A stretch of 37,661 nucleotides of DNA from Clostridia bacterium (GTDB taxonomy: Bacteria; Bacillota; Clostridia; Christensenellales; Aristaeellaceae): assembly GCA_017436605.1 (NCBI GenBank), contig JAFSCW010000013.1, forward strand, positions 1 through 37,661. Reading direction: 5' to 3'. The notes beneath the pieces are model-generated. The model searched no databases. It worked only from the letters and a program-made list of their open reading frames with translations, and was not told the DNA's origin. Position numbers and translations under genes: made by a program. Below are positions 1-6,764 of the stretch, one piece after another; positions within the stretch are counted from its first letter, which is position 1; the number at the start of each line of letters is the position of its first letter.

Positions 1-1072
1 CGCTGGAGAAACCGAGCTGGCCCGGCCAGTTCTGCTTCGCCCAGTTGAAGTAATCGACGTACTTCTGGTCGCCCTGACCGAAGACGATCAGCTGGACGCG
101 CATATCCATCAGCTTGGGCAGGATTTCCTTGATCAGCTCGATGCCCTTCTGCTCGACAAGGCGCGCGACGGAGGCCAGCAGCGGCCATTCCGGCTCCTCG
201 GCCAGGCCGAACATGCGCTGGATCTCGCGCTTGCACTTCGCCTTGCCGCCGAGGTTGTGCGCGGTGAAGTGATAGGGAATCAGCGGATCGCGGGCCGGAT
301 CGTAGTGATCGCAGTCGATGCCGTTGAGAATGCCGTAGAGCTTGTTGTTGACCATGTCGACAACGCCCTGCAGGCCGAAGGCAAACTGCGGATAGTGCAG
401 CTCGCGCGCGTAGGTCGGGGAAACGGTGGACACGGCGTCGGCCATGAGCATCGCGCCCTTCATGAGGTTGATGTCATGACGGCCCTCGAATTCATAGCCC
501 AGACCGCCCTGATACCAGCCCTCCGGCAGGGCGAAGGTGGTGGTCATCTCGTCCGCGCCGAACTGGCCCTGGTAGGCGATGTTGTGGATGGTATAGACGG
601 ACTTGATCGGCTTGAGCTCGTCGCGCACGACCGCGTCGTTCTTGAGGTAGATGACGGCCAGAGCAGTCTCCCAGTCGTTGCAGTGCAGGATCTCCGGCAT
701 ATAATCGAGCTGACCGATCAGGTCGATGACCGCGCGGGAGAAGAACGCAAAGCGCAGGGAGTCGTCGCCGTAGCCATACAGGCGCGGACGATGGAAGAAA
801 TGCTCATGCTCGACGAACCAGACGGTCACGCCGTTGAGCTCGCCGCGGTGCAGACCGTATTCGATGCGGCGCTCGCCCAGCTGGCAGACACAGTTCTTCA
901 CGAACTTGATCTCGTCACCATAGCCATCGCGGGTCATCTTGTAATACGGGACAATGATCTCGATGTTGTCGCCGGCCTGCTGGAGGGCGGGCGGCAGGGA
1001 GAACGCCACGTCGGCAAGTCCGCCGGATTTGCTGAAGGGCGCGCATTCGCTGGTGACAAACAGGATGTTCAT
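1..1072 (-). CDS. glgA: Glycogen synthase, N-terminal part (cut by window edge)
   Basis: Glycogen synthase (GT5) transfers glucose from ADP-glucose to the growing alpha-1,4-glucan in the cytoplasm. About 357 codons are visible and the C-terminal part lies beyond position 1; the family is usually about 480 residues. The N-terminus reads MNILFVTSECAP and then KSGGLADVA, with the ADP-glucose-binding KxGGL at residues 15-19. Further family signatures are HCNDWETAL, TIHNIAYQGQF, VSTVSPTYARE and ILNGIDCDHYDP, followed by SVARLVEQKGIEL at the start of the second Rossmann domain. An AAAGGAG ribosome binding site lies about 7 bases before the ATG at 1072. No other glg gene is in the window. The family call is secure; only the missing end is unknown. 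Confidence 0.95.
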   Translation of the reverse strand, partial: MNILFVTSECAPFSKSGGLADVAFSLPPALQQAGDNIEIIVPYYKMTRDGYGDEIKFVKNCVCQLGERRIEYGLHRGELNGVTVWFVEHEHFFHRPRLYGYGDDSLRFAFFSRAVIDLIGQLDYMPEILHCNDWETALAVIYLKNDAVVRDELKPIKSVYTIHNIAYQGQFGADEMTTTFALPEGWYQGGLGYEFEGRHDINLMKGAMLMADAVSTVSPTYARELHYPQFAFGLQGVVDMVNNKLYGILNGIDCDHYDPARDPLIPYHFTAHNLGGKAKCKREIQRMFGLAEEPEWPLLASVARLVEQKGIELIKEILPKLMDMRVQLIVFGQGDQKYVDYFNWAKQNWPGQLGFSS

Positions 1073-1200
1073 GGAACGGTCTCCTTTCGTGCTTGGGTAA
1101 TAAACAAAGCGTCTTCCACGCCGCTTTGCTGTATTCCATTTTATATTTTATGGGGATAAGCGCATGAAACAGAACTTCCTGACGAGAAGTTCCTGACAAT

Positions 1201-1229
1201 ATTTTATAGAAAACAAAGTGAAAAGTCAA
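1201..1229 (-). promoter_or_regulatory. Sigma-A type promoter of glgA
   Basis: On the minus strand TTGACT (1224-1229) and TAAAAT (1201-1206) are 17 bases apart. The leader of roughly 120 bases holds two inverted repeats: GAACTTC/GAAGTTC (1172-1192) and CAAAGCG/CGCTTTG (1105-1128). Confidence 0.6.
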
Positions 1230-1292
1230 CGATTCTGAACAAAAAGAAACCGGGCATTTGTCAAAAAATTCTTTAAGGGTGAGAAAATATGC

Positions 1293-1324
1293 AAAAACGG
1301 GCAGGCGCTTTTCGCGCCTGCCCG
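1293..1324 (-). terminator. Rho-independent terminator of the GltD-like gene
   Basis: Eleven-base-pair GC-rich stem (1298-1308 with 1314-1324) and a five-base loop, followed on the minus strand by five T. It lies 38 bases past the stop of the GltD-like gene. Confidence 0.9.
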
Positions 1325-1361
1325 GATAAGGAAGATTAAATGTGTTTGAAAATCCGCCTGC

Positions 1362-2600
1362 TCAGGCCTCGCTTGCGATCTCGCGGCCCTGCATGTAGGC
1401 GTCCATCGCCTCGGCGACCTTCTTGGAATGGGCGACGGCCTCGACGACCGTGCGCGCGCCGGCGACGACGTCGCCGGAGGCGAAGATGCCGGGGCGGGTC
1501 GTCCTGCCGTATTCGTCGGCGACGAGCAGGCCGCGCTGATTGGCCTCAAGGCCCTGCGTCGTGCGCACGAGCACGCTCTTGGGGCCCTGGCTGATGGAGA
1601 TGATCGTGCTGTCGGCCGGATAGAGCTTTGCGGAGTCCGGAACGGTCTCAAAGCTGCCGTCCTCGTGCTCGATCACGTCCTCGCAGATCACGCCCTCGTC
1701 GACGATCTCGACGGGCTTTTTGTTGTAGATGAATTCCACGCCCTCGAGCACGGCGTAGTCGAATTCATGCCTGGACGCCGCGACCTTGCGGGTGATGGAG
1801 AAGCAGTTCACATGGCGGACGCCCTTGCGGATGGCGGTTCTGGCGACGTCCATGGCGGCGTTGCCCGCGCCGATGATGTTGATCGTATCGCCCAGGCGGT
1901 AGCTGTCCGGGTTGTTGAGATAGTTGATGCCGAAGTGCACGTTGCCCAGCGTTTCGCCCTTGATGTGCAGCGAGTTCGGCTGCCAGACGCCCGTGCCCAG
2001 GAAGATGGCCTTGTAGCCGTCGCGGAAGAGATCCTCGATGGTGATCGCGCCGCCGATGGTCGTATTCGGCCGGACCTTGATGTCCTTGAGCACGAGATGA
2101 TGATACTCAAAGTCGTCGATCACGGACTTGGGCAGGCGGAAGGCGGGGATGCCATAGCGCAGGACGCCGCCGATCTTGTCCTTGCCCTCGAAGATCGTGA
2201 CCTGATAGCCCTTGCGCGCCAGCAGCACGGCGATGGTCAGGCCGGCGGGGCCGGAGCCGATGATCGCCACGCGGATGCCGTTGGAGGGCGCGGGCCCCTT
2301 GTTCATCTTCGTGGAGTAGGTGCTGGAGATGTAATTCTCGATCGAGGAGAAATGCACTGGCGCGCCCTTTCTGCCCAGGACGCAGTGCCCCTCGCACTGG
2401 TTTTCGTGGTTGCATACGAGGGAACAGACCGTCGTCAGCGGATTGTTTTCAAAGAGCATCCAGCCGGCTTCGTCCAGCTTTCCGTCGAGCATGAGGCGAA
2501 TGACCTTGGGAATGGGCGTGTGGATCGGGCAGCCCTGCTGGCACATGGGCTTTTTGCAGTTCAGGCAGCGCTGGGCTTCCTCCAGAATATGAACAGCCAT
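1362..2600 (-). CDS. GltD-like FAD/NAD(P)-dependent oxidoreductase
   Basis: Family of the glutamate synthase small subunit, NfnB/SudA and related flavoproteins that move electrons between NAD(P)H and iron-sulfur partners. It is 412 residues long. The N-terminal domain carries two cysteine groups, C12/C15/C20/C24 and C59/C63/C69/C73, typical of the two [4Fe-4S] clusters. An FAD-binding GSGPAG follows at 115-120, the NAD(P)-binding GAGNAA at 244-249, and the C-terminal FAD motif GIFASGDVV. Start: ATG at 2600, preceded by an AAAGGATGATCG-type weak ribosome binding site. No large glutamate synthase subunit (gltB) or NfnA partner is adjacent, so the electron partner is unknown and I give no gene symbol. 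It could act as a stand-alone glutamate synthase-like subunit or a ferredoxin-linked oxidoreductase. Confidence 0.85.
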   Translation of the reverse strand: MAVHILEEAQRCLNCKKPMCQQGCPIHTPIPKVIRLMLDGKLDEAGWMLFENNPLTTVCSLVCNHENQCEGHCVLGRKGAPVHFSSIENYISSTYSTKMNKGPAPSNGIRVAIIGSGPAGLTIAVLLARKGYQVTIFEGKDKIGGVLRYGIPAFRLPKSVIDDFEYHHLVLKDIKVRPNTTIGGAITIEDLFRDGYKAIFLGTGVWQPNSLHIKGETLGNVHFGINYLNNPDSYRLGDTINIIGAGNAAMDVARTAIRKGVRHVNCFSITRKVAASRHEFDYAVLEGVEFIYNKKPVEIVDEGVICEDVIEHEDGSFETVPDSAKLYPADSTIISISQGPKSVLVRTTQGLEANQRGLLVADEYGRTTRPGIFASGDVVAGARTVVEAVAHSKKVAEAMDAYMQGREIASEA

Positions 2601-2650
2601 CGTCGATCATCCTTTCTTGCGTCCATAGAAAGCGGGCGGCATCTGTCTGG

Positions 2651-2678
2651 TATTGTACAATAATTCTGTCCGACAGAA
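2651..2678. promoter_or_regulatory. Two adjacent perfect palindromes upstream of the GltD-like gene
   Basis: TATTGTACAATA (2651-2662) is a perfect 12-base palindrome. Two bases further on, TTCTGTC-C-GACAGAA (2664-2678) is a perfect 7+1+7 inverted repeat. They sit 50-80 bases before the start codon at 2600, where a promoter is expected. On the minus strand TACAAT inside the first palindrome could be a -10 box. Read as candidate operators; the regulator is unknown. Confidence 0.4.
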
Positions 2679-2741
2679 AAGCGTATATTCAAAAAGGAGC
2701 GCGTAAAATCTGAGAAAGGCGATTGACCGCAGGAAAACAAA

Positions 2742-2768
2742 TTAGCACTCTCGGCATGAGAGTGCTAA
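2742..2768. promoter_or_regulatory. CIRCE element (HrcA operator)
   Basis: TTAGCACTC (2742-2750), nine spacer bases, then GAGTGCTAA (2760-2768). This is an exact match to the known CIRCE consensus, the binding site of the heat-shock repressor HrcA. It ends seven bases before the -35 box of htpG, so it lies upstream of the promoter rather than in the transcribed leader. Confidence 0.95.
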
Positions 2769-2775
2769 TTTTCTA

Positions 2776-2804
2776 TTGACATTCCCTGACATTCGCGCTA
2801 GAAT
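2776..2804 (+). promoter_or_regulatory. Sigma-A promoter of htpG
   Basis: TTGACA (2776-2781), 17 bases, TAGAAT (2799-2804). The leader is about 40 bases and contains the AAGGAGG ribosome binding site at 2835-2841. Confidence 0.85.
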
Positions 2805-2851
2805 ACCTGTGCAGTCAAGCAAACACGACTTTTTAAGGAGGTCTTCTCATA

Positions 2852-4711
2852 ATGGATCCGATCAAGGGCAGCGTGTCCATCGACGCGCAGAATATCATGC
2901 CGATCATCAAAAAGTGGCTTTATTCCGACAAGGATATTTTCATCCGCGAGGTGGTTTCCAACGCCTGCGATGCGATCACCAAGCTGCGCATGGTGAACTA
3001 TCAGCTGGCGGAAAACTGCTCCGTGCGCGTGGAGATCGACAAGGCGGCAAAGGAGCTGCGCTTTATCGACGACGGCGTGGGCATGACCGAGGACGAGGTC
3101 AGGACGAACATCAATCAGGTTGCCTTCTCCGGCGCGAAGAGCTTCCTGGCGGAATACGCCAAGGAGGAGGACAAGGAGAATTCCGGCATCATCGGCCATT
3201 TCGGCCTGGGCTTTTATTCCGTGTTCATGGTCGCCGACAAGGTGAGCATCGACACCCTCTCCTTCCGCGAGGGCGCGAAGGCCGTCCGCTGGGAGAGCGA
3301 GGACGGCATGGAATTCACCATGAGCGAGAGCGGCCGCACCGAGCGCGGCACCACCATCACGCTGCATATATGCGAGGCGGAGGAGGAATTCCTCGACGTC
3401 TGGCGCGTGCGCGAGGTACTGGAGCGCTACTGCTCGTTCATGTCCGTCCCGATTTATCTGGACGAGATCAAGGATGAGGACGTGAAGGTCAGCGGCGAGG
3501 GCGAGGAGAAGGCCGAGGCGCCGGAAAAGCGCCCGATCAACGACACGCAGCCGCTGTATACGAAGGCGCCGCAGGACTGCACAGACGAGGACTACAAGGC
3601 GTTCTACCGCAAGGTCTTCCGCGAGTATGAGGATCCGCTGTTCTGGATTCACCTGAACGTGGACTATCCCTTCAAGCTCAAGGGCATCCTGTATTTCCCG
3701 AAGCTCAAGGAGCAGTTCGGCGGCATCGAGGGCCAGATCAAGCTCTACTCCGGTCAGGTCTTTGTCGCCGACAACATCAAGGAGGTCATTCCGGAGTTCC
3801 TGATGCTGCTCAAGGGCGTGATCGACTGCGCGGATTTCCCGCTGAACGTCTCCCGCTCCTTCCTGCAGAACGACGGCTATGTCCGCCGGATCTCCACGCA
3901 CATCACCAAGAAGGTCGCCGACAAGCTGACCGGCATGTTCAAGACCGACCGTGAGAGCTACGAGGGCTTCTGGCCGGATATCCATCCGTTCATCAAGTAC
4001 GGCATCATGCGCGACGAGAAGTTCGCCGAGCGCATGAAGGACTGCGTGCTGTATAAGACCACCGCGGGCAAGCACATGACGCTGGAGGAATACAAGCGCG
4101 AGAACGGCGGCAAGCTGGAAGAGAAGATGGTCTACACCACCGACGCCGCCCGCCAGGACGCTGCGATCCGCCTGTTCACCGAGCGCGGCATCGACGTCGC
4201 GGTGCTCGATCAGGCGATCGACGTGAACTTCGTTTCCTACATGGAGTATAGCGCGAAGGCGGACAGCAAGTTCCGCTTCTGCCGCGTGGACGCGGAGCTG
4301 GACAGCCTCGTCAGCGAGGAGGAGGTCGGGGCGCTGGACGGCGAGAAGCTGACCGGTCTTTTCCGCGAGGCCGCGGGCAAGGACGATCTTGCGGTCGAGG
4401 TGAAGGCGCTGGCCAACGAGACGATTCCGCTGATGCTCATCGAGGACGAGCAGACCCGCCGCTTCAATGACATGGGCCGCCTTTACGGCCGCAGCGAATT
4501 CAACATGCCGGCGAAGTACTCCGTCGTGCTCAACAGCCGCAGCAAGACGATCCGCAAGCTTGCCGAGCGCGAAAAGGACGAGCGCAGCGTGCTTCTGACC
4601 CGACAGCTGTACGACTTGGCGGAGCTTTCCCGCCAGCCGCTGGAGGCGGAGCAGATGACGGAGTTCATCCGCCGCTCGATGGAAATCGTGGATATCGCCG
4701 CGCAGCTGTAA
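2852..4711 (+). CDS. htpG: Chaperone protein HtpG (bacterial Hsp90)
   Basis: Cytosolic ATP-dependent Hsp90 chaperone, 619 residues, normal for the family. The N-terminal GHKL ATPase domain shows REVVSNACDAITKLR (helix with the catalytic Glu and ATP-binding Asn), DDGVGMTEDEV and GHFGLGFYSVFMVAD (lid and glycine motifs). The middle domain has LYSGQVFVADN and DFPLNVSRSFLQND, the segment that holds the catalytic-loop Arg. A C-terminal dimerisation domain follows. The ATG at 2852 has AAGGAGG at a spacing of 10. The gene stands alone between its CIRCE-linked promoter and tRNA-Ser, so HrcA-controlled heat induction is likely. The identification is secure. Confidence 0.98.
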   Translation: MDPIKGSVSIDAQNIMPIIKKWLYSDKDIFIREVVSNACDAITKLRMVNYQLAENCSVRVEIDKAAKELRFIDDGVGMTEDEVRTNINQVAFSGAKSFLAEYAKEEDKENSGIIGHFGLGFYSVFMVADKVSIDTLSFREGAKAVRWESEDGMEFTMSESGRTERGTTITLHICEAEEEFLDVWRVREVLERYCSFMSVPIYLDEIKDEDVKVSGEGEEKAEAPEKRPINDTQPLYTKAPQDCTDEDYKAFYRKVFREYEDPLFWIHLNVDYPFKLKGILYFPKLKEQFGGIEGQIKLYSGQVFVADNIKEVIPEFLMLLKGVIDCADFPLNVSRSFLQNDGYVRRISTHITKKVADKLTGMFKTDRESYEGFWPDIHPFIKYGIMRDEKFAERMKDCVLYKTTAGKHMTLEEYKRENGGKLEEKMVYTTDAARQDAAIRLFTERGIDVAVLDQAIDVNFVSYMEYSAKADSKFRFCRVDAELDSLVSEEEVGALDGEKLTGLFREAAGKDDLAVEVKALANETIPLMLIEDEQTRRFNDMGRLYGRSEFNMPAKYSVVLNSRSKTIRKLAEREKDERSVLLTRQLYDLAELSRQPLEAEQMTEFIRRSMEIVDIAAQL

Positions 4712-4724
4712 TTTCGCTTCCTGC

Positions 4725-4754
4725 TTGACAGGATCGAGCGATTTGCCTTATAAT
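4725..4754 (+). promoter_or_regulatory. Consensus promoter of tRNA-Ser
   Basis: TTGACA (4725-4730), 18 bases, TATAAT (4749-4754). Both hexamers match sigma-A consensus perfectly, as expected for a stable RNA gene. It starts only 13 bases after the htpG stop. Confidence 0.9.
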
Positions 4755-4756
4755 AT

Positions 4757-4780
4757 ATGGGTCTTCGCAGGAAGACCCAT
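4757..4780 (+). terminator. Hairpin between htpG and tRNA-Ser (probable htpG terminator)
   Basis: Perfect ten-base-pair stem (4757-4766 with 4771-4780) and GCAG loop, followed by ATTTCT. It overlaps the expected start point of the tRNA transcript. It may end htpG transcription and also form the tRNA precursor leader. The T-run is weak. Confidence 0.5.
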
Positions 4781-4786
4781 ATTTCT

Positions 4787-4874
4787 GGAGAGTTGTCCGA
4801 GCGGTTGAAGGTGCAGCACTCGAAATGCTGTGAGGGTAAAACCTCCTAGGGTTCGAATCCCTAACTCTCCGCCA
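4787..4874 (+). tRNA. tRNA-Ser(CGA)
   Basis: Class II tRNA with a long variable arm. The acceptor stem is GGAGAGT/ACTCTCC, the anticodon stem CAGCA/TGCTG (from 4814) encloses CTCGAAA, and the anticodon is CGA at 4821-4823, reading UCG serine codons. The T arm is TAGGG-TTCGAAT-CCCTA. The discriminator G is at 4871 and the CCA end is encoded (4872-4874). Confidence 0.97.
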
Positions 4875-5095
4875 ATAAAATAGCCACCCCTTAACGGGGT
4901 GGTTATTTTATTGCCATGAAAGAGTTGGGGATTCGAACCGGTCGGTAGTGAATGACAGCCCAGTGGGCTGTCAGAGCCGACCGGACCGACGAGTGTTGAG
5001 CGAGGAGAACCGAATCCCTAACTCTCCGCCAAAGAAAAAGCACCCCTTAATGGGGTGTTTTTTCTTTGGTAAAAAGGAGTTAGGGATTCGAACCG
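4854..5095. repeat. Array of direct and inverted copies of the tRNA-Ser 3' end
   Basis: The last 21 bases of the tRNA (4854-4874) are repeated exactly at 5011-5031. Each copy runs straight into an 18-bp hairpin with a TTAAC or TTAAT loop (4873-4913 and 5029-5069). Each hairpin is followed by an inverted copy of the tRNA tail (4921-4939 and 5076-5095). Between the two units lies a cruciform: outer arms CCGGTCGG (4938-4945) and CCGACCGG (4977-4984), inner stem TGACAGCCC/GGGCTGTCA (4953-4973) with loop AGT. No gene is seen here. The array could be the trace of a tRNA-targeting element or a mobile palindromic repeat. Confidence 0.8.
4873..4913 (+). terminator. Terminator of tRNA-Ser
   Basis: Eighteen-base-pair hairpin starting at the CCA end of the tRNA (4873-4890 with 4896-4913), loop TTAAC, with a T-rich right arm. 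A near copy of this hairpin recurs at 5029-5069. Confidence 0.85.
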
Positions 5096-5113
5096 TTGAA
5101 TCATCGCCATCTT

Positions 5114-5186
5114 GTAGGGGCGAGGCTCTGCTCCGCCCGAAGGCGCCGCGCAGGAGAAACCGGGAGGGGCAGAGCCCTTCCCCTAC
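5114..5186. repeat. Short inverted-repeat element, diverged copy of the 25-bp repeat family
   Basis: Arms of 25 bases at 5114-5138 and 5162-5186 are imperfect inverted repeats of the family whose exact copies lie at 15475, 24357, 32534 and 32759. About 23 bases separate the arms. It lies between the tRNA-tail array and the promoter region of the GH4 gene. Confidence 0.75.
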
Positions 5187-5310
5187 AAAAGGCGAATCGG
5201 GGCTTTTTCTTTCCGGCAAAACGCTGTATAATGGACGCAGAAGAATCCGGATGGCGCACGAAATGGTCATCCGCAAAAACATGAATAAGCATGGCGAAGG
5301 GAGCGTTACT

Positions 5311-6618
5311 ATGCCGAAGATTACGTTCATGGGCGCAGGTTCCACGGTATTCGCGAAAAACGTGCTGGGCGACAGCATGCTGACCCCGGCGCTCGCCGAG
5401 AGCACCATCGCGCTGTACGATATCGATCCGCAGCGCCTCGACGAGAGCTATCTCATGCTCACCGCGATCAACAATAACCTGGGCAACAAGGCCCGCATCG
5501 AGAAATACTGCGGCGTGGAAAACCGCAAGGACGCGCTGCGCGGGGCGAATTACGTCGTCAACGCCATTCAGGTCGGCCTGTATGAGCCGTGCACCGTGAT
5601 CGATTTTGAGATTCCGAAGAAGTATGGCCTGCGCCAGACGATCGCCGATACCCTCGGCATCGGCGGCATCTTCCGCGCGCTGCGCACGATTCCGGTGATG
5701 ATGGACTTCGCGCGCGATATGGAAGAGGTCTGCCCGGATGCGTGGTTCCTCAACTACACCAACCCGATGGCGATGCTCACCGGCGCGATGCAGCGCTATA
5801 CGGGCGTGAAGACCGTCGGCCTCTGCCACAGCGTGCAGGTCTGCGCGGAGAGCCTGTTCAAGGCCGTGGGCATGGAGAACGATCCGGACGTGCAGACCAA
5901 GATCGCGGGCATTAACCACATGGCCTGGCTGCTGGAGATCAGCAAGGACGGCAAGGATCTGTATCCCGAGATCAAGGCCCGCGCCGCCGCGCTGACGGAA
6001 AAGCACGACAACATGGTCCGTCTGGAGATCATGAAGCGCTTTGGCTACTATGTCACCGAATCGAGCGAGCACAACGCGGAATACATGCCCTTCTTCATCA
6101 AGGACAAGTATCCGGAGCTGATCGATCGTTTCAACATCCCGCTGGATGAATATCCGCGCCGCTGCGTGAAGCAGATTGCGGACTGGGAGCAGCGCCGGGA
6201 CGAGCTGACGAAGGATCCGCATCTTTCCCACGAGCGCACGCACGAATACGCCAGCTACATTATGGAGGCCATGGAAACCAACAAGCCGTATAAGATCGGC
6301 GGCAACGTCATCAATAACGGCCTGATCACCAACCTGCCTGCGAAGGCCTGCGTCGAGGTGCCGTGCCTGGTGGATAAGAGCGGCGTGACGCCGTGCTTCG
6401 TCGGCGAGCTGCCGGAGCAGCTGGCTGCGCTCAACCGCACGAACATCAACGTCCAGCTGCTGACCATCGAGGCGGCGATGACCCTCAAGAAGGAAAAGAT
6501 CTATCAGGCGGCGATGATGGATCCGCACCTGCAGAGCGAACTGTCCATCGACGACATCGTCTCCATGTGCGACGATCTGATCATCGCGCACGAGGGCTGG
6601 CTGCCGAAGTACAAATAA
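5311..6618 (+). CDS. melA: Alpha-galactosidase, glycoside hydrolase family 4
   Basis: Cytoplasmic GH4 enzyme that cleaves alpha-galactosides such as melibiose by a redox mechanism needing NAD+ and Mn2+. It is 435 residues long. It starts with a Rossmann fold (MGAGS at 7-11, YDIDP at 36-40). NYTNPM follows at 149-153, then GLCHSVQ with the metal-binding Cys172, and GINHMAW with His203. These match the MelA branch best; alpha-glucosidase or alpha-galacturonidase specificity cannot be excluded. I chose ATG 5311 because AAGGGAG precedes it at a good distance. The open frame runs further upstream to 4948, but only through the repeat array. A TATAAT box at 5227-5232 may be its promoter. The substrate carrier is not next to it; the following gene is a MATE transporter in its own unit. 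Confidence 0.9.
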   Translation: MPKITFMGAGSTVFAKNVLGDSMLTPALAESTIALYDIDPQRLDESYLMLTAINNNLGNKARIEKYCGVENRKDALRGANYVVNAIQVGLYEPCTVIDFEIPKKYGLRQTIADTLGIGGIFRALRTIPVMMDFARDMEEVCPDAWFLNYTNPMAMLTGAMQRYTGVKTVGLCHSVQVCAESLFKAVGMENDPDVQTKIAGINHMAWLLEISKDGKDLYPEIKARAAALTEKHDNMVRLEIMKRFGYYVTESSEHNAEYMPFFIKDKYPELIDRFNIPLDEYPRRCVKQIADWEQRRDELTKDPHLSHERTHEYASYIMEAMETNKPYKIGGNVINNGLITNLPAKACVEVPCLVDKSGVTPCFVGELPEQLAALNRTNINVQLLTIEAAMTLKKEKIYQAAMMDPHLQSELSIDDIVSMCDDLIIAHEGWLPKYK

Positions 6619-6658
6619 TTCCGGCGCATGACCGGAGCGTGCTGATCTGCATAGCAGG

Positions 6659-6685
6659 GGCTCCCCTTTTCGGGGAGCCTTTTTT
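6659..6685 (+). terminator. Terminator after the GH4 gene
   Basis: GGCTCCCC/GGGGAGCC stem with loop TTTTC, followed by six T. Confidence 0.93.
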
Positions 6686-6764
6686 CCTGCCTGCGCTTTT
6701 CTTTTTTGTGCAGATCCAGTATACTGAAGGTCACGATATACGGAAGATTCCGGAGGATACACCC

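Noticed and set aside
641..670. CRISPR array or other regular repeat-spacer structure anywhere in the window
   Set aside because: None seen. The repeats found are dispersed and intergenic, without regular spacers or cas genes.
5011..5031. Second tRNA or tRNA pseudogene
   Set aside because: Only the last 21 bases of the tRNA are copied; there is no anticodon, D arm or acceptor 5' strand.
4948..5310. In-frame upstream extension of the GH4 gene
   Set aside because: It runs through the tRNA-tail array and the repeat element. The family N-terminus and the AAGGGAG site place the start at 5311.
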